64,000 nt of DNA. Origin: Psychroflexus sediminis (GTDB lineage: Bacteria > Bacteroidota > Bacteroidia > Flavobacteriales > Flavobacteriaceae). The notes below the pieces were generated by a model. It was not told the origin of the DNA and did no database searches. It saw only the letters and a program-made list of their open reading frames with translations. The DNA lies in the NCBI RefSeq assembly GCF_900099815.1, contig NZ_FNCW01000007.1, forward strand, positions 1 through 64,000, read 5' to 3'. How positions within the stretch are numbered: position 1 is the first letter of the stretch; each line of letters opens with the position of its first letter. Positions 35,418-44,422 of the stretch are shown one piece after another. The position numbers and the translations under genes are program-made.

Positions 35418-36500
35418 TTATTCGCTTATGATCTTATGCTGATGTCCGATCGATTCTTCGTGGATTGCTTTTAGGATTTTGGTGATAAATTCTTCACTTA
35501 AATTATGTTCTGAACCGGCTTCAATCATCGTGTCTAAAATAAAATTCCACCGCTTAGCCTGGAGAATAGCCACGTTGTTTTTCTTTTTAAGCCTTCCGAT
35601 ATCATCTGCAATTTTCATTCGCTTGCCCAGCAGATCGATCAGCTGATGATCTACCACATCAATTTTGGTTCTCAGGGTCTGAAGTTTGTTTTGAAAAGCA
35701 GTAGCCTCTGTAAACTCCTTTCTCATTTTCAAATCGATGGTCATCTGGTCTAAGGCCTTGGGGGTAATTTGCTGTTTGGCATCACTCCAGGCATTATCGG
35801 GATCGAAATGGGTTTCTACCATAATTCCGTCAAAGTTCAGGTCCAGTCCTGTCTGGCAAATATCAAAAATGATATCCCGACGGCCGGCGATATGCGATGG
35901 ATCCAAAATGATAGGTAAATCCGGGAATTCAGATTGCAAATCAATCGCTATTTGCCATTCCGGATTGTTCCTGTACTTGGTCTTTTCGTAAGTCGAAAAG
36001 CCTCTGTGAATCACCCCCAGATTTTTAATGTTGGCATCATGCAGTCGCTCTACCGCTCCAAGCCACAAGGCTAAATCCGGGTTTACCGGGTTTTTAACCA
36101 GCACGATTTTGTCGGTTCCTTCCAGAGCATCTGCGATCTCCTGAACAATAAAAGGACTCACCGTGCTTCTCGCACCTATCCAGAGCACATCAATATCTGC
36201 CTTAAGCGCCAGTTCCACGTGATTTCTATTGGCGACCTCCGTGGCCAGCTTAAGGCCTGTTTCCTTTTTGGCGGTTTTCAGCCACTCCAGACCTATAGCC
36301 CCAACACCCTCGAAGTTTCCCGGACGCGTTCTGGGTTTCCAGATGCCTGCGCGCATCACACTGGTGTCGGTGTCTTTGAGTTGGCGGGCGATTTTCACGA
36401 CCTGCTCTTCAGTTTCTGCGCTGCATGGACCAGCGATGACTAAAGGGTGATCCAAATTGAATGCCTCCAGCCAGTGTCTTTGTGTCTTGTTAATTTCCAT
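35418..36500 (-). CDS. Bifunctional DAHP synthase / chorismate mutase (type II)
   Basis: This 360-aa enzyme joins the first step of the shikimate pathway to the branch toward Phe and Tyr. The N-terminal about 265 residues are a class I DAHP synthase of the KDSA-like group (VIAGPCSAETEEQV, KPRTRPGNFEGVG, NRNHVELALK, DPSHIAGRRD). The C-terminal 85 residues are an AroQ-type chorismate mutase (LRTKIDVVDHQLIDLLGKRM, then LQAKRW). In relatives with this order (for example from Prevotella) the mutase domain also transmits feedback inhibition by prephenate. It overlaps tyrA by 11 bases and is the last gene of the operon. Confidence 0.95.
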   Translation of the reverse strand: MEINKTQRHWLEAFNLDHPLVIAGPCSAETEEQVVKIARQLKDTDTSVMRAGIWKPRTRPGNFEGVGAIGLEWLKTAKKETGLKLATEVANRNHVELALKADIDVLWIGARSTVSPFIVQEIADALEGTDKIVLVKNPVNPDLALWLGAVERLHDANIKNLGVIHRGFSTYEKTKYRNNPEWQIAIDLQSEFPDLPIILDPSHIAGRRDIIFDICQTGLDLNFDGIMVETHFDPDNAWSDAKQQITPKALDQMTIDLKMRKEFTEATAFQNKLQTLRTKIDVVDHQLIDLLGKRMKIADDIGRLKKKNNVAILQAKRWNFILDTMIEAGSEHNLSEEFITKILKAIHEESIGHQHKIISE

Positions 36501-37359
36501 TTTCTTCTTTTTTTAATATTCCGTTTAGAATGGGTTTAAGTTCATTGGCATTGACCAATTCCTGTTGTATCTGTGTATAATCCTGAGTTTCTAATTGCCT
36601 TTGAAAGGCTTTTAAATTTTCTATATACCCCTCCAAAGCCTGAAGGACTTCATTTTGGTTTTCTTTAAAAATCGCAGTCCAGGTCACCGGGTTGGACTTA
36701 GCCAGCCTCACTGTGGAAGCAAATCCACTTCCCGCCAGATCAAAAATGGTTTTGTCGCTCTGTTCAACCTGTAAGACCGTTTTTCCCAGCATAAAAGAAC
36801 TGATATGGGACAAGTGGGACACGTAAGCCAAATGCTTGTCGTGGTCTTTGGACCCCATATATTTAAGGCTCATTTCCAGGGGAGCGATCAGGCTTTTGGC
36901 CAGGTCGACAAGATCCGCCTGTGTAGCTTCCATATCACAGAAAATCATGGTTTTGTTTTCAAAAAGGGAACTGAATGCAGCTTCAGGACCGGAAAATTCG
37001 GTTCCTGCAATGGGATGTGCTGCCAAAAACTGATTTCGCCTGGGATGCTGGGCAATGGCAGAACAAAGCTCTCCTTTTGTAGACCCCATATCCATTACCA
37101 GCGCCCCGGGATGTACTTTATCCAGCACGGCTTGAATCACAGCATTTGCTTTATCCACCGGAATACTCACTATGACCACATCCATTTCGTGCAAATCGGT
37201 TTCCTCCAGAGCTTCACCTATGATATTCAATTCCAAAGCTTTCTTCAAATGCTCAGGATTTTTATCCATCCCATAGCGTTTGATTTCAGGAAAATTCTTT
37301 TTTAAGGACAGGGCAAAAGAACCGCCGATCAATCCCAAACCTATGTTTGCTACCTTCAT
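36490..37359 (-). CDS. tyrA: Prephenate dehydrogenase
   Basis: This enzyme oxidatively decarboxylates prephenate to 4-hydroxyphenylpyruvate on the way to tyrosine. It is 289 aa from ATG 37359 (MKVANIGLGLIGGSF), which starts with the NAD(P) motif GLGLIGGS at 7-14 and overlaps the upstream aminotransferase stop by 4 bases; an upstream in-frame ATG at 37419 would add 20 unlikely residues. Visible motifs are DMGSTKGELCSAI, HPIAGTEFSGPEAA and the C-terminal SKDHDKHLAYVSHLSHISSF. No ACT domain is present, so tyrosine feedback through that route is not expected. Confidence 0.95.
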   Translation of the reverse strand: MKVANIGLGLIGGSFALSLKKNFPEIKRYGMDKNPEHLKKALELNIIGEALEETDLHEMDVVIVSIPVDKANAVIQAVLDKVHPGALVMDMGSTKGELCSAIAQHPRRNQFLAAHPIAGTEFSGPEAAFSSLFENKTMIFCDMEATQADLVDLAKSLIAPLEMSLKYMGSKDHDKHLAYVSHLSHISSFMLGKTVLQVEQSDKTIFDLAGSGFASTVRLAKSNPVTWTAIFKENQNEVLQALEGYIENLKAFQRQLETQDYTQIQQELVNANELKPILNGILKKEENGN

Positions 37360-38516
37360 ACAGCTTTGGGTTTTAGGAGACGTTCCCTGCACAATTCCAA
37401 CTTCTCTTCCGATACGCAAAGCGAAAACCGAAGGTAATTGGCGCCGTTATCCCCAAATACAGTTCCAGGTGTCACAAAAATATCCTTGTCATACAAGAGT
37501 TCATCGGCGAGTTCTTCCGCAGAACCAGAAGACTTGATTTTTGCCCAGACAAACAGGCCTACGGCATTTTTATTGACCTCTAAGCCTAGAGAATCACATA
37601 TATCCCAAATGAGGCTTCGGCGGTTTTTGTAGATGGCATTCTGCCGGGCAAACCAGCTTAAATCCAGGTTTAATGCCTTGGCTGCAGCCTTCTGAATAGG
37701 AAAAAACATGCCGCTGTCCATATTGCTTTTCACTTTTAAAACCGCAGAAATAAATTCAGAATTACCCGCCAAAAATCCGACTCTAAAGCCTGCCAGATTG
37801 AAGGACTTGCTCAGTGAATTGAGTTCCAAGCAAACGTCGTGAGCGCCTTCCATTTGAAAAATGGAAAATTTCTCATCCGTGAGCACCATGCTGTAAGGAT
37901 TATCATTTACCAAAAGAATGGAGTTGGCTTTAGCAAAGCGGATCAATTCCTGGAGTTTTTCCTTATCGGCCGTTTCGCCGGTGGGCATGTTGGGATAGTT
38001 GATCCACATCAATTTGACCCGGGACAAATCCAGTTTCTGAAGGGCCTTCACCTCCGGATGCCATGAATTTTCTTGTGTCAGGTCGTAAGAAATCAGCTTC
38101 GCATTCAGGAGCTTGGTCGCAGCCTGATAAGTGGGATACCCAGGATTGGGCACCAACACCTCATCGCCTTCATTCAAAAAAGCCATCGAAATCAGGGCAA
38201 TGCCTTCTTTGGAACCCATCAGCGGCAGCACTTCCTGATCCTGATCAAGCCTGATCTGGTAATGCGTCTGGTAAAAATTGCACATGGCTTCCCGAAGTTC
38301 ATCAAGTCCCTTATACGCCTGGTATTGGTAGGCCCCGGGAGCCTGGGTTGCTTTTATCAATTCTTCCACCACTTCCTGAGGCGGAGCCAGGTCCGGACTT
38401 CCAATCCCGAGATTGATAATGGGTTTACCCTGCTTTTTGAGCTGAGCCACTTCCCTTAGTTTTTTACTGAAGTAGTATTCTTTGGTTTCCTGAAGTCGGC
38501 TGGATACTGAAATCAT
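37356..38516 (-). CDS. PLP-dependent class I/II aminotransferase of the aromatic operon
   Basis: This 386-aa fold-type I aminotransferase has the substrate motif INLGIGSPDLAPP, NYPNMPTGETAD, and the PLP Schiff-base Lys237 in SLSKSFNLAGFRVGF. The pyridine-binding Asp (ILLVNDNPYS, with the DNPY motif) precedes it. Its place between pheA and tyrA (4-base overlaps on both sides) indicates the last transamination of phenylpyruvate and 4-hydroxyphenylpyruvate, or amination of prephenate. The sequence alone does not separate these. Aspartate or LL-diaminopimelate aminotransferase-like relatives exist. Confidence 0.92.
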   Translation of the reverse strand: MISVSSRLQETKEYYFSKKLREVAQLKKQGKPIINLGIGSPDLAPPQEVVEELIKATQAPGAYQYQAYKGLDELREAMCNFYQTHYQIRLDQDQEVLPLMGSKEGIALISMAFLNEGDEVLVPNPGYPTYQAATKLLNAKLISYDLTQENSWHPEVKALQKLDLSRVKLMWINYPNMPTGETADKEKLQELIRFAKANSILLVNDNPYSMVLTDEKFSIFQMEGAHDVCLELNSLSKSFNLAGFRVGFLAGNSEFISAVLKVKSNMDSGMFFPIQKAAAKALNLDLSWFARQNAIYKNRRSLIWDICDSLGLEVNKNAVGLFVWAKIKSSGSAEELADELLYDKDIFVTPGTVFGDNGANYLRFSLCVSEEKLELCRERLLKPKAV

Positions 38517-39337
38517 GATTTTCCACTTTTGTATTGACCTATACAGGTCGGATTGATACTGATTTTAGAAATTTCTGAAAAGGCCTTTTGAAACTGAAGT
38601 CGGTTTGAAAAACTGAGATCCACAATAAAGGCATACCTCCACATATCATAGGGAATGGGAATGCTTTGAATTTTGGATAAGTTCAATTCATGAGCGGCCA
38701 TGGTGTTCAGGACTTTGGCCAGGCTTCCGGACTCATGAGTCATTTCGAACTGAATGGTTGCTTTATCTGCCTCCAGGCTTGTCCCGGCTTGCTTCTCTAC
38801 CACCACAAACCGGGTTTCGTTTAAACTATTGTTCTGAACATCTTCTGCAAGGGTAGTGAGTTGAAAAAGTTCTGCAGAGCCTTTCGGTACCAAAGCACCA
38901 ACACCCCTCAGCTGATGTTCAGCAATAATTTTTGCAGGCAGGGCGGTATCCACATCTTCAATCAAATGGATATGAAGATGATTGCTGAAAAAGTTACTGC
39001 ATTGGTGCAGCGCCATCTGATGGGATTTCACCTGAACCAGATCGGTTAAATCCTGACCGGGAAGCGCCACCAGGTTGTGACTGATATTGAGGTAATGTTC
39101 TGCGGTGACCTGGAGCTGATGGTCCAGAATGAGGCGGTAGTTGGGAAGAATACTCCCGGCGATGGAGTTTTCTATCGCCATGACTGCCTTTTCACACTCC
39201 CCGGTGACTACAGCTTTCACTAGTTCCTGAAAGGTATTGCATTCCAGAGCTTCTACCTCAGCTTCATTAAAAAGCTCAGTCAGTGCTTTATAATGATTGG
39301 ATCCTCTAATTCCCTGTATGGCTATCTTTTTTTTCAT
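38513..39337 (-). CDS. pheA: Prephenate dehydratase with altered ACT domain
   Basis: This 274-aa enzyme makes phenylpyruvate from prephenate. The catalytic domain (about 1-180) shows AIQGIRGSNHYKAL, AVMAIENSIAGSI and the family motif NETRFVVV. A C-terminal ACT domain (about 193-270) follows, but the phenylalanine-binding ESRP motif (usually IESRP) reads IQSIP. Allosteric inhibition by Phe may thus be weakened, leaving transcription attenuation as a main control. No chorismate mutase is fused; that activity lies on the last gene of the operon. It is the first gene of the operon, 6 bases after the leader terminator. Confidence 0.95.
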   Translation of the reverse strand: MKKKIAIQGIRGSNHYKALTELFNEAEVEALECNTFQELVKAVVTGECEKAVMAIENSIAGSILPNYRLILDHQLQVTAEHYLNISHNLVALPGQDLTDLVQVKSHQMALHQCSNFFSNHLHIHLIEDVDTALPAKIIAEHQLRGVGALVPKGSAELFQLTTLAEDVQNNSLNETRFVVVEKQAGTSLEADKATIQFEMTHESGSLAKVLNTMAAHELNLSKIQSIPIPYDMWRYAFIVDLSFSNRLQFQKAFSEISKISINPTCIGQYKSGKS

Positions 39338-39342
39338 AAACT

Positions 39343-39370
39343 AAAAAAGCCTCGTAAAAACGAGGCTTTA
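39343..39370 (-). terminator. Attenuator terminator directly before pheA
   Basis: On the minus strand AAAGCCTCGT TTTT ACGAGGCTTT followed by TTT gives a 10-bp stem, 4-base loop and U-run (39348-39343), ending 6 bases before the pheA ATG. A competing antiterminator is possible: AACGAGG (39409-39403), inside the end of the leader ORF, can pair over 7 bp with CCTCGTT (39365-39359), the left arm of the terminator. The arrangement is that of amino-acid operon attenuation. Confidence 0.85.
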
Positions 39371-39398
39371 TATATTTTGATACTGAAATTATTTCATA

Positions 39399-39461
39399 TC
39401 AACCTCGTTTCGCTGGATCAGCAAAATAAAAGTTGAAATAAAAATAAAAGCGTGTTGTCAT
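39399..39461 (-). CDS. pheL: Phe/Tyr-rich leader peptide of the pheA operon
   Basis: A 20-codon ORF reads MTTR-FYFYFNFYF-ADPAKRG: five Phe and three Tyr codons within nine residues, then a stop at 39401-39399. It is followed by the pheA attenuator terminator. When charged tRNA-Phe or tRNA-Tyr is scarce, the ribosome should stall in this run. That leaves AACGAGG (39409-39403, at codons for AKRG) free to pair with the left arm of the terminator, so the operon is transcribed. When charging is sufficient, the ribosome covers this segment and the terminator forms. The mix of Phe and Tyr fits an operon that serves both. Translation is inferred from this architecture. Confidence 0.85.
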   Translation of the reverse strand: MTTRFYFYFNFYFADPAKRG

Positions 39462-39535
39462 TTCTAATTGGATATGAAGCTAAATTAAAATTAATTTTGA
39501 ATAAACAAGCCCAAACCTGAATAAAATTCAATTAT

Positions 39536-40882
39536 TTATTCTTTTAGGTAAGATTTCTGCCTTGGAATAGTTAAAAACTCCTTCTGTCTTCCGTTTAAAT
39601 AAACCACCTCATCCCCATCAAAATGCGCTCCTTCTTCCAGCATGACACGCAATGGTTTCTGCCATTCCTCGAGATAGACTTCAGCATTGAGTTCGATAGC
39701 ATACACCGTGTTTGGGTATAAGGGGTAATCTCCGGAGCCAGGAACCCGACCCTGGTTATCCCACATCCCAATGGTAGGTCCTGCAGCATGACCATGATAC
39801 CCCATAGGATGGGTGTAGATTGTACCCTTGATGTCTTCAGATTTCATTTGAGTCCTGGCGGCTTTCAAAATTTCATTACCCGTTCTTCCCGTTTTAAAAC
39901 TGCTCGTCAGGATATCTTGCAAACGATTACCCACGCTTAGGGCGTCCTCCAAGTACTGCGGCACTTCTTTCTCGTCTGCTTTTAAAACGTAAGCCAGTTG
40001 CTGAGTGTCTGTATTCAACCTCAAATACGTAATGCCGAAGTCGATGTGCAGCACATCCCCTGGTCTTAACGTTTCAGGATCTGGATTGTTATCGAAGGTT
40101 CTCAGGTGCTCTTTGCTATCGGCACTCGGCCTCTGAATGTCCACTGTGGGATGAAACCAGGTTTCCACTCCTAAATCCTTTATCCTGTCTCTATACCACC
40201 ACACCACATCGGTCGTGCTGGTGACCCCGGGCGTAATCACTTTCTCCGACAGGCCTTCCTGAATGATATCGTGAGCAATCCCCTGAATGTGTTTATAGGT
40301 CGCCAGTTCTGAAGCTGTTCTCGTCTCCAGCCATCCCACAGCCAGGTCTTCTGCTGAAGTGAGTTTCTTATGGAACGAGGCTGGTAAATTTTCCAGAAGC
40401 AATTCGTATTCCGTATGGTTAAGCCCATCGGCGTGACCAAAATCTTTGGAGATATTAATACCGATTTTTTCGGGATTTCGCTCTTTGATCAATTCAACGA
40501 GACGCTTCCATTGGTTGGGTTGCTGTTCCGGGTCCCAGGCTTTTTTGAACTTAGAACCAACATTATACCTGGCTACAGCCAGCTTTTCTACCTGAGCGTC
40601 TGAACCGGGTTTGTACATCAGCAGTATTGTTCTTCGCCTCGCCGCTAACCAGGTACTGGGTAAAAGCGTTTTGATAACTGGATCTTCATTATATTCTCTG
40701 GAAATCACCAGCCACATATCGATGCCGGCCCGATCCATCAGTTCCGGCAGGACTGTTTCAAGGCGTTCTCCAAGCCACTGATCTGTGACTTCAGATTGTT
40801 TTTTTTGAGGCAGGACCGCAAAATCCTGGGCGAATAAAGAACAGGTCATAAGAAACGCGATGAGCTGAATAGTATTTTTCAT
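39536..40882 (-). CDS. Exported M24-family metallopeptidase (Xaa-Pro aminopeptidase-like)
   Basis: This protein of about 448 aa, counted from ATG 40882, has a signal peptide (MKNTIQLIAFLMTCSLFAQ); an upstream ATG at 40927 would put 15 extra residues before it. It has an N-terminal creatinase-like domain and a C-terminal pita-bread domain with metal-ligand motifs HIDFGITY, YTHPMGYHGHAAGPTIGMWD and YAIELNAEV. It would remove N-terminal residues before proline, outside the cytoplasm. It is transcribed alone, behind the clpX terminator and upstream of the pheA leader. Confidence 0.9.
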   Translation of the reverse strand: MKNTIQLIAFLMTCSLFAQDFAVLPQKKQSEVTDQWLGERLETVLPELMDRAGIDMWLVISREYNEDPVIKTLLPSTWLAARRRTILLMYKPGSDAQVEKLAVARYNVGSKFKKAWDPEQQPNQWKRLVELIKERNPEKIGINISKDFGHADGLNHTEYELLLENLPASFHKKLTSAEDLAVGWLETRTASELATYKHIQGIAHDIIQEGLSEKVITPGVTSTTDVVWWYRDRIKDLGVETWFHPTVDIQRPSADSKEHLRTFDNNPDPETLRPGDVLHIDFGITYLRLNTDTQQLAYVLKADEKEVPQYLEDALSVGNRLQDILTSSFKTGRTGNEILKAARTQMKSEDIKGTIYTHPMGYHGHAAGPTIGMWDNQGRVPGSGDYPLYPNTVYAIELNAEVYLEEWQKPLRVMLEEGAHFDGDEVVYLNGRQKEFLTIPRQKSYLKE

Positions 40883-40924
40883 GGAACTGAATTTAATATT
40901 GGCTTTAAAAATAAACATTAAAAG

Positions 40925-40962
40925 CATAAAAAAACCTCATCAAAACGAATTGATGAGGTTAT
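40925..40962 (-). terminator. Intrinsic terminator of clpP-clpX
   Basis: On the minus strand AACCTCATCAA (40960-40950) and TTGATGAGGTT (40943-40933) form an 11-bp stem with a 6-base loop, followed by a run of T (40932 and below). It begins 21 bases after the clpX stop codon and separates it from the M24 peptidase gene. Confidence 0.8.
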
Positions 40963-40980
40963 ATTTTTAAAAATGAAAGT

Positions 40981-42213
40981 CTAACTCACAGCTTTCAATT
41001 TTCTGAGGCTTGTTCTTTCCAAAGCTTTTTCAGCATAAGATTTTGTGACTTTCAGTTCTTTTTCATCCCCTTCAGGCATATCGAACATGGCATCTGTCAG
41101 AATGGCTTCACAAAGCGAACGCAGTCCCCTGGCGCCAAGTTTATATTCCAAAGCCTTTTCTACTATAAAATCTAAAGCACCATCTGTAATTTGAAAATCG
41201 ATATCATCCATTTCAAACAGCTTTTGGTATTGCTTGATAATCGCATTTTTAGGCTGTGTAAGTATAAGTCTTAAGGTATCTTTATCTAAAGGATCCATAT
41301 AGGTGAGCACAGGCAAACGCCCTATAATTTCGGGTATAAGCCCGTAATCTTTAAGGTCTTTGGGAATGATATACTGAAGTATATTTTCCTTATCTACACT
41401 TTCGCCCAACTTGGATGCTCCATAACCTACCGCCTGCATGTTCAAACGTTTGGAGATGTTTTTTTCAATCCCATCAAACGCACCCCCTGCAATAAACAGT
41501 ATATTTTCTGTATTGACTTCTATAAATTTTTGATCCGGATGCTTTCTTCCTCCTTTTGGCGGAACATTGACTGTAGTTCCTTCCAGAAGTTTCAGCAAAG
41601 CCTGCTGTACACCTTCCCCGCTCACGTCCCTGGTAATGGAAGGATTATCGCTTTTCCTGGCAATTTTATCTATTTCATCGATAAAAACAATCCCGTGTTC
41701 AGCTTTTTCCACATTGTAATCTGCCGCTGCCAGAAGCTTGGTTAAAATGGTTTCAACATCTTCACCTACATAACCCGCTTCAGTCAGTACCGTGGCATCC
41801 ACAATAGCCAAAGGCACATTAAGCATTCTGGCAATGGTTTTGGCCACCAAAGTCTTACCCGTTCCGGTTTGTCCGGCCATGACGATATTGCTTTTCTGAA
41901 TTTCAATATCATCGTTGGATTTGGGCTGTAATAAACGCTTGTAGTGATTATATACGGCAACAGACATGACTTTTTTGGTCTGGTCCTGTCCTATCACGTA
42001 TTGGTCCAAAAAGTCTTTGATAGCCTTAGGCTTTCTCAGCTTCAGTTCTGAAGTGAGTTCCTCGGTGGTGTCCTGCTTGGATTCTTCTAAAACAATTCCG
42101 TGAGCTTGTTCTATACATCGGTCGCAAATATGCGCATCCAATCCCGCAATAAGCAAGTTGGTTTCTGCCTTTTTACGCCCGCAAAACGAACATTCTAACT
42201 CTTCTTTAGCCAT
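40981..42213 (-). CDS. clpX: ATP-dependent Clp protease ATP-binding subunit ClpX
   Basis: This 410-aa AAA+ unfoldase feeds substrates into ClpP. The N-terminal zinc-binding domain has Cys8, Cys11, Cys30 and Cys33. Walker A is GQTGTGKT at 114-121, Walker B lies in [12 protein letters not shown], and [19 protein letters not shown] and the sensor II GARGLRS motif are present. The ClpP-contacting IGF-type loop is expected in the [11 protein letters not shown] region, but IGF is not obvious. It lies 3 bases after clpP and is cotranscribed with it. Confidence 0.97.
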   Translation of the reverse strand: MAKEELECSFCGRKKAETNLLIAGLDAHICDRCIEQAHGIVLEESKQDTTEELTSELKLRKPKAIKDFLDQYVIGQDQTKKVMSVAVYNHYKRLLQPKSNDDIEIQKSNIVMAGQTGTGKTLVAKTIARMLNVPLAIVDATVLTEAGYVGEDVETILTKLLAAADYNVEKAEHGIVFIDEIDKIARKSDNPSITRDVSGEGVQQALLKLLEGTTVNVPPKGGRKHPDQKFIEVNTENILFIAGGAFDGIEKNISKRLNMQAVGYGASKLGESVDKENILQYIIPKDLKDYGLIPEIIGRLPVLTYMDPLDKDTLRLILTQPKNAIIKQYQKLFEMDDIDFQITDGALDFIVEKALEYKLGARGLRSLCEAILTDAMFDMPEGDEKELKVTKSYAEKALERTSLRKLKAVS

Positions 42214-42216
42214 AAT

Positions 42217-42891
42217 TTACTCTCTTGTCAGTATTTCATCAATCATTCCGTATTCTTTGGCTGCATCGGCCTTCATCCAGAAATCTCTATCGCCGTCTTC
42301 ATAAACAGTCTCATAAGATTTGCCGGAATGCTTAGAAATAATTTTATAGAGTTCTTCCTTCAGAAGAACAATTTGCTTTGCCGTAATTTCAATATCATCT
42401 GCCTGTCCTTCTGCTCCACCCATAGGTTGGTGAATCATCACTCTGGAGTGTGGCAGACCACTGCGTTTACCAGTGGTTCCTGCACAAAGCAGAACAGCCC
42501 CCATCGATGCGGCGATACCGGTATTGATCGTCGCTACATCGGGCTTGATAAACTGCATGGTATCATAAATCCCCAAACCAGCGTAAACGCTTCCTCCCGG
42601 AGAATTGATATAGATCTGAATGTCTTTAGAAGAGTCGGTGCTTTCTAAAAACAACAGTTGCGCTTGAATAATATTGGCCACCTGATCATTGATAGGCGTT
42701 CCTAAAAAGATGATTCTATCCATCATCAGTCTGGAAAATACGTCCATAGCTACGGCATTCATCTGGCGCTCTTCAATAATATTGGGAGTCATCGCCGAAG
42801 GAATCATGCTGGTGATGACTTTATCGTAATAATTGGCATTGACACCGTGATCCTTGGTGGCAAACTTTTTAAATTCTTTATCCATATTCAT
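42217..42891 (-). CDS. clpP: ATP-dependent Clp protease proteolytic subunit ClpP
   Basis: This 224-aa serine protease of the Clp complex has catalytic Ser129 in GIAASMGAVLL and His154 in MIHQPMGG, with the Asp near 205 in the EDGDRDFWM region. The N-terminal extension (about 28 residues before IPSAMTPNIIEE) is usual for this phylum and may be processed. ATG 42891 and the next in-frame ATG (Met3) are both possible starts. It is 102 bases downstream of tig and 3 bases upstream of clpX, the standard tig-clpP-clpX order. Confidence 0.97.
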   Translation of the reverse strand: MNMDKEFKKFATKDHGVNANYYDKVITSMIPSAMTPNIIEERQMNAVAMDVFSRLMMDRIIFLGTPINDQVANIIQAQLLFLESTDSSKDIQIYINSPGGSVYAGLGIYDTMQFIKPDVATINTGIAASMGAVLLCAGTTGKRSGLPHSRVMIHQPMGGAEGQADDIEITAKQIVLLKEELYKIISKHSGKSYETVYEDGDRDFWMKADAAKEYGMIDEILTRE

Positions 42892-42914
42892 AGTAACCTC
42901 TATTTTAAAACGAA

Positions 42915-42973
42915 TATAGCCTGAAGCTAAACCTTAGCCTTGTTCTTTTACTAAATGTTAACTTCAAGCTATA
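42915..42973 (-). repeat. Imperfect inverted repeat between tig and clpP
   Basis: TATAGCCTGAAG (42915-42926) and CTTCAAGCTATA (42962-42973) are complementary at 11 of 12 positions, separated by 35 bases. The structure could fold in the tig 3' end or clpP leader and may partly terminate or regulate between the two genes. There is no U-run. Confidence 0.35.
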
Positions 42974-42992
42974 AACTTAACGTTATGTCGAT

Positions 42993-44315
42993 CTATTTAT
43001 AAATCGTGTCGACGAACTCCTTATAAGTCACGTCTTTTTCTTCAACCTTCATTTTCTCCTTATACAGCTGAAGTAATTTCTGAACCATGACTTCCTCAGA
43101 AAATTGTCTCACCTGCTCCTGGTTGGACATTAAATTCTGAACAATTCCGTCCATTTGATCTTCCGGAAAATCCATCTGACCAAATTGTCTCATCTGCATT
43201 CTTATTTTTTCTTTAGCTACTTCTTTGACATCTTCAACTTCTACCTTGATGTCGTTCTCTTTAGCTAATTTAGCTTCTATAAGCTGGTACTTAATCCCTT
43301 TTTCACTTTTGCCGTATTCTGCAATAGCTTCTTCTGGAGTCATGGCTTTTTCACCCTGAGTCTGTAACCACTTCGTAAGAAATTCTGCAGGCAATTCCAT
43401 GTCTGCCTTTTCAATAAGATGCTCGGTCACATCATTGAAAAACTGCTGGTCGCCCTGCTGTTTGAAGGTATCTTTAGACTGCTCAGCAATTTTCTCCCTG
43501 GCTTCTTTTTCTGAAGTCACTTCGCCTTTCTCAAAAGCTTTATCGAATAATTCCTGATTCAGTTCTGCTAAAACCTGTTCGTTTATTTCTTTAATGGTAA
43601 AGCTCAGCTCTACTTTTAAGTCTTTCGCTTTTTCTTCCTGAATCCCTAAATGTCTCGCTAAAGTTTCGTCATCTTTAAACAATTTATTGGACTTCAAAGT
43701 CACCTGATCACCAACTTTTGCGCCTAGTAATTCTTTCTTATTGGTTTTTCCATCGATATCTTCAACTTTGAAGGTCGCCTCATTTTCGATGCCTTCTTCT
43801 TCATTATGGAATGTACCCAGAACTGTAAAGCCTTCTTTGACTTCATCCTGTGTTACCAGTTTCCCGTACTGACGCTGAATGGTTTTGAGCTGATTATCAA
43901 TCATTTCCTCGTCTGCAGAAATATTATAGTAGGTCACCGGACCTGCATCATCAAGCGTCACCTCAAATTTCGGAGCCAGTCCAAGTTCAAACTCAAATAC
44001 AAGATCATCAGCTTCCCAGTCGATGTTATCCTGAGCTTTAGGAAGTGGGTTGCCTAAAATATCAAGATTTTCTTCGGTAAGGTACTTCGTAAGTGAATCT
44101 TCAAGTATCTTATTCACTTCGTCAACCCTTACAGCCTGTCCGTACTGCTTTTTGATCATGCCCATAGGAACCATCCCCTTTCTAAACCCCGGTATGTTGG
44201 CCGTTTTACGATAGTCTTTGAGTATTTTTTCTACTTTAGGACTGTAATCGTTTTTTTCGATGTTGATTTTGACTACAGAATTCAGTTGATCTTTGTCTTC
44301 TCTCGTTATATTCAT
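42993..44315 (-). CDS. tig: Trigger factor chaperone
   Basis: This 440-aa ribosome-bound chaperone has its ribosome-binding signature in IPGFRKGMVPMGMIKK (about 40-55). A middle FKBP-like segment (about 150-240) lacks an obvious canonical active site, and a C-terminal helical domain follows (about 250-440). It helps nascent proteins fold as they leave the ribosome. It heads the tig-clpP-clpX group, with a clear promoter 26 bases before the start codon. Length agrees with the family. Confidence 0.95.
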   Translation of the reverse strand: MNITREDKDQLNSVVKINIEKNDYSPKVEKILKDYRKTANIPGFRKGMVPMGMIKKQYGQAVRVDEVNKILEDSLTKYLTEENLDILGNPLPKAQDNIDWEADDLVFEFELGLAPKFEVTLDDAGPVTYYNISADEEMIDNQLKTIQRQYGKLVTQDEVKEGFTVLGTFHNEEEGIENEATFKVEDIDGKTNKKELLGAKVGDQVTLKSNKLFKDDETLARHLGIQEEKAKDLKVELSFTIKEINEQVLAELNQELFDKAFEKGEVTSEKEAREKIAEQSKDTFKQQGDQQFFNDVTEHLIEKADMELPAEFLTKWLQTQGEKAMTPEEAIAEYGKSEKGIKYQLIEAKLAKENDIKVEVEDVKEVAKEKIRMQMRQFGQMDFPEDQMDGIVQNLMSNQEQVRQFSEEVMVQKLLQLYKEKMKVEEKDVTYKEFVDTIYK

Positions 44316-44341
44316 TCTAAAGGATTATTTTTTTAAGAGTG

Positions 44342-44372
44342 CAAAATTACAATTTATTTCACTGCTTACCAA
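44342..44372 (-). promoter_or_regulatory. Promoter of tig
   Basis: Read on the minus strand: TTG (44372-44370), 20 bases, then TAATTTTG (44349-44342). This is a full match to the TTG-N(17-23)-TAnnTTTG promoter of Bacteroidota housekeeping genes. The transcript would start near 44335, about 20 bases before the tig ATG. Confidence 0.6.
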
Positions 44373-44422
44373 GTTTTTATAAACAGGGAGGGCTCTCAAA
44401 ACGCTAAATTAATCTAAAGAAA

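Noticed and set aside
36490-37419. Longer tyrA starting at 37419
   Set aside because: It adds 20 residues before the NAD motif and overlaps the aminotransferase gene by 64 bases. ATG 37359 gives a family-like N terminus and a 4-base overlap.
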